Under the pieces are notes generated by a model. That model had not been told where the DNA came from. It ran no database searches and saw nothing but the letters and a program-made list of their open reading frames with translations. This document shows positions 62,107-64,000 of a stretch of DNA of 64,000 nucleotides, piece after piece. The translations under genes and the position numbers were made by a program. The stretch's first letter is position 1. Each line of letters opens with the position of its first letter. Origin of the DNA: Salinispira pacifica (lineage in GTDB: Bacteria > Spirochaetota > Spirochaetia > DSM-27196 > Salinispiraceae); NCBI RefSeq assembly GCF_000507245.1, contig NC_023035.1, positions 1,279,501 to 1,343,500 on the forward strand. The letters are read 5' to 3'.

Positions 62107-62232
62107 GGCTCTGTACACTCCTCATATATCAGTTATAACACACTATGTGTTCTGGTAACAGTCCATTTATCTCCACAAATATCTCCTTTCGATTTGACAA
62201 AACTGAAAAAAAGTCGCTATCATCCTAAAGAT

Positions 62233-62814
62233 ATGAAGAAAACATATAACGTACCAGGAACACCTATTCTTCTGCTTTTGGTCCTTCCTCTCTTTTCCGC
62301 ATGTACCAGCATCGATCCTGTTGATACACAAAGTGAAGAAGCGAAGATCCAGGCTGAGGAACAGCAACAGGAAGAACAAAGCGAACCGGCCGTGGAAGAA
62401 CCCGAAACAGCTCAGGAAGATTCTCAAAAAGATTTTGAAGTGAGCGAAGAGGTCTTTGATCAGACCTTCATTGAGGTTGAAGCGGTGATTGCGGAGCTGA
62501 ACAGTCTGATCCGTCAGGAAAAGTACCAGGAATGGCTCAGCTATCTGACGGAGGATTACCGGAAATACTACTCCTCTCCGGAACAGCTTGAACGCTATTC
62601 CCAGAGCGAACGCCTGCAGTCCGCCGGGATTGAGTTGGAAACGCTGGAAGACTTCTTCCTTCATGTGGTGGTGCCAAGCCGGGCCAATCTCCGTCTTGAT
62701 GATCTGGTTTTTCTGGACGAAAAGAGCGTTGAAGCCATTATGATTGTGCGGGATCAGCGCATCAGCGTCTATCGTCTCCGATTAGTGGACAATGAGTGGA
62801 AAATTGAACGATAG
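62233..62814 (+). CDS. putative lipoprotein with acidic linker
   Basis: 193 aa from ATG 62233. Signal LLLLVLPLFSAC gives a lipobox Cys near residue 20. A Gln/Glu-rich linker (AEEQQQEEQSEPAVEEPETAQED) leads to a C-terminal domain of about 115 residues (SYLTEDYRKYYSSPEQLERYSQ, SVEAIMIVRDQRISVYRLRLVDNEWKIE) like NTF2-type or DUF4878-like folds. It likely sits in the periplasm attached to a membrane. Confidence 0.7.
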   Translation: MKKTYNVPGTPILLLLVLPLFSACTSIDPVDTQSEEAKIQAEEQQQEEQSEPAVEEPETAQEDSQKDFEVSEEVFDQTFIEVEAVIAELNSLIRQEKYQEWLSYLTEDYRKYYSSPEQLERYSQSERLQSAGIELETLEDFFLHVVVPSRANLRLDDLVFLDEKSVEAIMIVRDQRISVYRLRLVDNEWKIER

Positions 62815-62879
62815 TAATATACAATAGAAGTGATTTGAATAATTCTGTATGTAAGGATTTACCACACAAGGAGCGTGCT

Positions 62880-63596
62880 ATGAAGGTATTGAAGGGATTG
62901 CTTCCTCTCGTCCTGATCTTCCTTTTTGTTGTTTCCGGGCTGAGTGCCCAGGAAGAGGACAGCGGTTCTCTTACCATTGAGGAATTGTATTTAAGTTCAG
63001 ATATTGAGATTCAGCTGATTCGCAGTCAGGCCGTCTCCGAAAACCGGGATAACAAGATTCTGGCTCTCCAGACCATCCGCCAAATGCTGGATGACGGCAG
63101 AGTCACCCAAAACGACCAGGCAGTTGTTGTGGTTCTTGAGTCCCTGGCCGGCGAAGGAGTTACAAAAACCGTTCGCTCCGGAGGGCGGGTAGTGAATAAC
63201 TATCCTGAAGTGCGTCGTCAGGCCGTACAGCTGCTTGGGCAGATCGGCGGTGAACGGGCGCAGGAGATTCTGTTCGATGTTGTTGATGATGATCCCGAGC
63301 CCATGGTTCTTTCCGAAGCGGTATATGCTCTGGGTGTTATCGGAAGCAATGAAAATATGCGTACTACCCTGTATCTTGCAGATGTACTGGACAGGAACAC
63401 CGCACGGGTGAATCCCGACAATAATCTGGCGTTCGCCAGCCTTCTGTCTCTGGAAAAGCTTATGCGGTCAGAGGAAGGCATCGCCGATCCGGATGTTCTG
63501 GCATCTCTTCTGGACGTGGTTGGAGGGAACTACATTCAGACTGTTCGTCTGAAAGCCCTGGATGTTATTGAACAGCTGCGGGAGATGGGCCGCTGA
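62880..63596 (+). CDS. secreted HEAT-repeat protein
   Basis: 238 aa from ATG 62880 (AAGGAG upstream). Signal peptide LLPLVLIFLFVVSGLSAQ. About five HEAT-like helix pairs follow (VRRQAVQLLGQIGGERAQEIL, VLSEAVYALGVIGSNENM, IQTVRLKALDVIEQL). Likely a periplasmic scaffold. It is followed by a terminator. Confidence 0.8.
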   Translation: MKVLKGLLPLVLIFLFVVSGLSAQEEDSGSLTIEELYLSSDIEIQLIRSQAVSENRDNKILALQTIRQMLDDGRVTQNDQAVVVVLESLAGEGVTKTVRSGGRVVNNYPEVRRQAVQLLGQIGGERAQEILFDVVDDDPEPMVLSEAVYALGVIGSNENMRTTLYLADVLDRNTARVNPDNNLAFASLLSLEKLMRSEEGIADPDVLASLLDVVGGNYIQTVRLKALDVIEQLREMGR

Positions 63597-63657
63597 GCGA
63601 TTCCGGGCAGTCAGCCCGAATCCGTACAATTTCAGAAATACCACACAAAACCCGAAG

Positions 63658-63686
63658 CACCCGGTGTATCTTTCCGGGTGTTTTTT
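63658..63686 (+). terminator. terminator after the HEAT-repeat gene
   Basis: CACCCGG (63658-63664) pairs with CCGGGTG (63674-63680), followed by U6. Confidence 0.88.
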
Positions 63687-63741
63687 CTTTTCAGCTGGGG
63701 GCAATGTATGAACAAAGGTTTTGAAATTACCTGCAGTTGTG

Positions 63742-63747
63742 TATAAT
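63742..63747 (+). promoter_or_regulatory. -10 element of the last gene
   Basis: TATAAT at 63742-63747, 15 bases before the ATG, with a loose TTTTGA at 17-base spacing. A second TATAT box lies nearer the ATG. Confidence 0.4.
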
Positions 63748-63762
63748 CCCGGCTGATATATC

Positions 63763-64000
63763 ATGAATAAAGTGCGAATAATTACACGGATCATAGCCTT
63801 CTCAATTCCCCTCTTCCTCCTGTCTCTCATTCTATCCTACAGTGTGATCACCCAGCAGGCTGGGGATAATCTCTACGATACATTGAAGGATCTGCCATCC
63901 CGGGAGGTGGGGCTGCTGCTGGGTACAAGCCCAAGAACCCGCAAGGGTACAGCCAGCGAGTTTTTTCAAAACCGGATTGAAGCAGCAGTTCTTCTGTACC
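63763..64000 (+). CDS. SanA/YdcF-like DUF218 protein, 5' part only
   Basis: 79 residues before the window ends. An N-terminal membrane anchor (IIAFSIPLFLLSLILSYSVI) and the DUF218 start (AGDNLYDTLKDLPSREVGLLLGTSPRT, then FFQNRIEAAVLLY) resemble SanA, linked in E. coli to envelope barrier function and vancomycin exclusion. The catalytic-like region lies outside. Confidence 0.75.
   Translation, partial: MNKVRIITRIIAFSIPLFLLSLILSYSVITQQAGDNLYDTLKDLPSREVGLLLGTSPRTRKGTASEFFQNRIEAAVLLY

Overview
The window looks like chromosome of a free-living, moderately GC-rich spirochaete (Spirochaeta/Salinispira type). It carries periplasmic-flagellum genes of both spirochaetal classes: two FlaA sheath proteins and two FlaB core flagellins. 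With them are flgN-flgK-flgL-fliW-csrA, fliD, flaG, a PlzA-sized PilZ protein and several lipoproteins. No phage or CRISPR was seen. One insertion sequence is present.

Layout. 1-3.1 kb: a divergent, apparently frameshifted CheA-like kinase, abutted by an IS with perfect 18-bp terminal inverted repeats. 3.1-16 kb: a MAF/DUF115 protein with a class B PBP, a LysM-M23 peptidase, secA, a lipoprotein, the bifunctional NAD(P)HX repair enzyme, small membrane proteins and a Nudix hydrolase. 16-25.8 kb: glgC and glgA flank an mrfA-mrfB DNA-repair pair; then a GNAT protein and a GH3 enzyme. 25.9-30.3 kb: flgN, flgK, flgL, fliW, csrA (+). 30.4-46.6 kb, mostly minus strand: tsaE-tsaB, PilZ and unknown proteins, fliD, flaG, flaB1, flaB2, a TPR protein, a PlzA-like protein, zapA and a ZapB-like coiled coil, infC-rpmI-rplT, metX-metW. 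46.7-52.2 kb: membrane protein, lipoprotein, flaA1-flaA2, a cNMP-binding histidine kinase, TatD nuclease. 52.3-52.8 kb: tRNA-Leu(UAA) followed by a non-coding 180-bp tandem duplication and a terminator. 52.9-64 kb: tag, pcm, uvrD-type helicase, an RNA m5C methyltransferase, phosphohexomutase, a DEDDh exonuclease, a large unknown protein, a lipoprotein, a HEAT-repeat protein and the start of a SanA/DUF218 protein.

The strongest thread is a possible complete Csr circuit. CsrA and its protein antagonist FliW are encoded at 30 kb. Both flagellin leaders (38.3 and 39.7 kb) carry hairpins with different stems but loops that all present a GGA, upstream of an AAGGAGG Shine-Dalgarno; the flaB2 leader also has an 11/12 match to the CsrA SELEX consensus. 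At 52.4-52.8 kb the RNA downstream of tRNA-Leu contains, in duplicate, two hairpins with unrelated stems and the same C-AGGAA-G loop, in a GGA-rich context. This is the pattern of CsrB-type CsrA-sequestering RNAs, which to my knowledge are not described in FliW-carrying spirochaetes. It is a hypothesis from reading the sequence; no folding or homology search was run.
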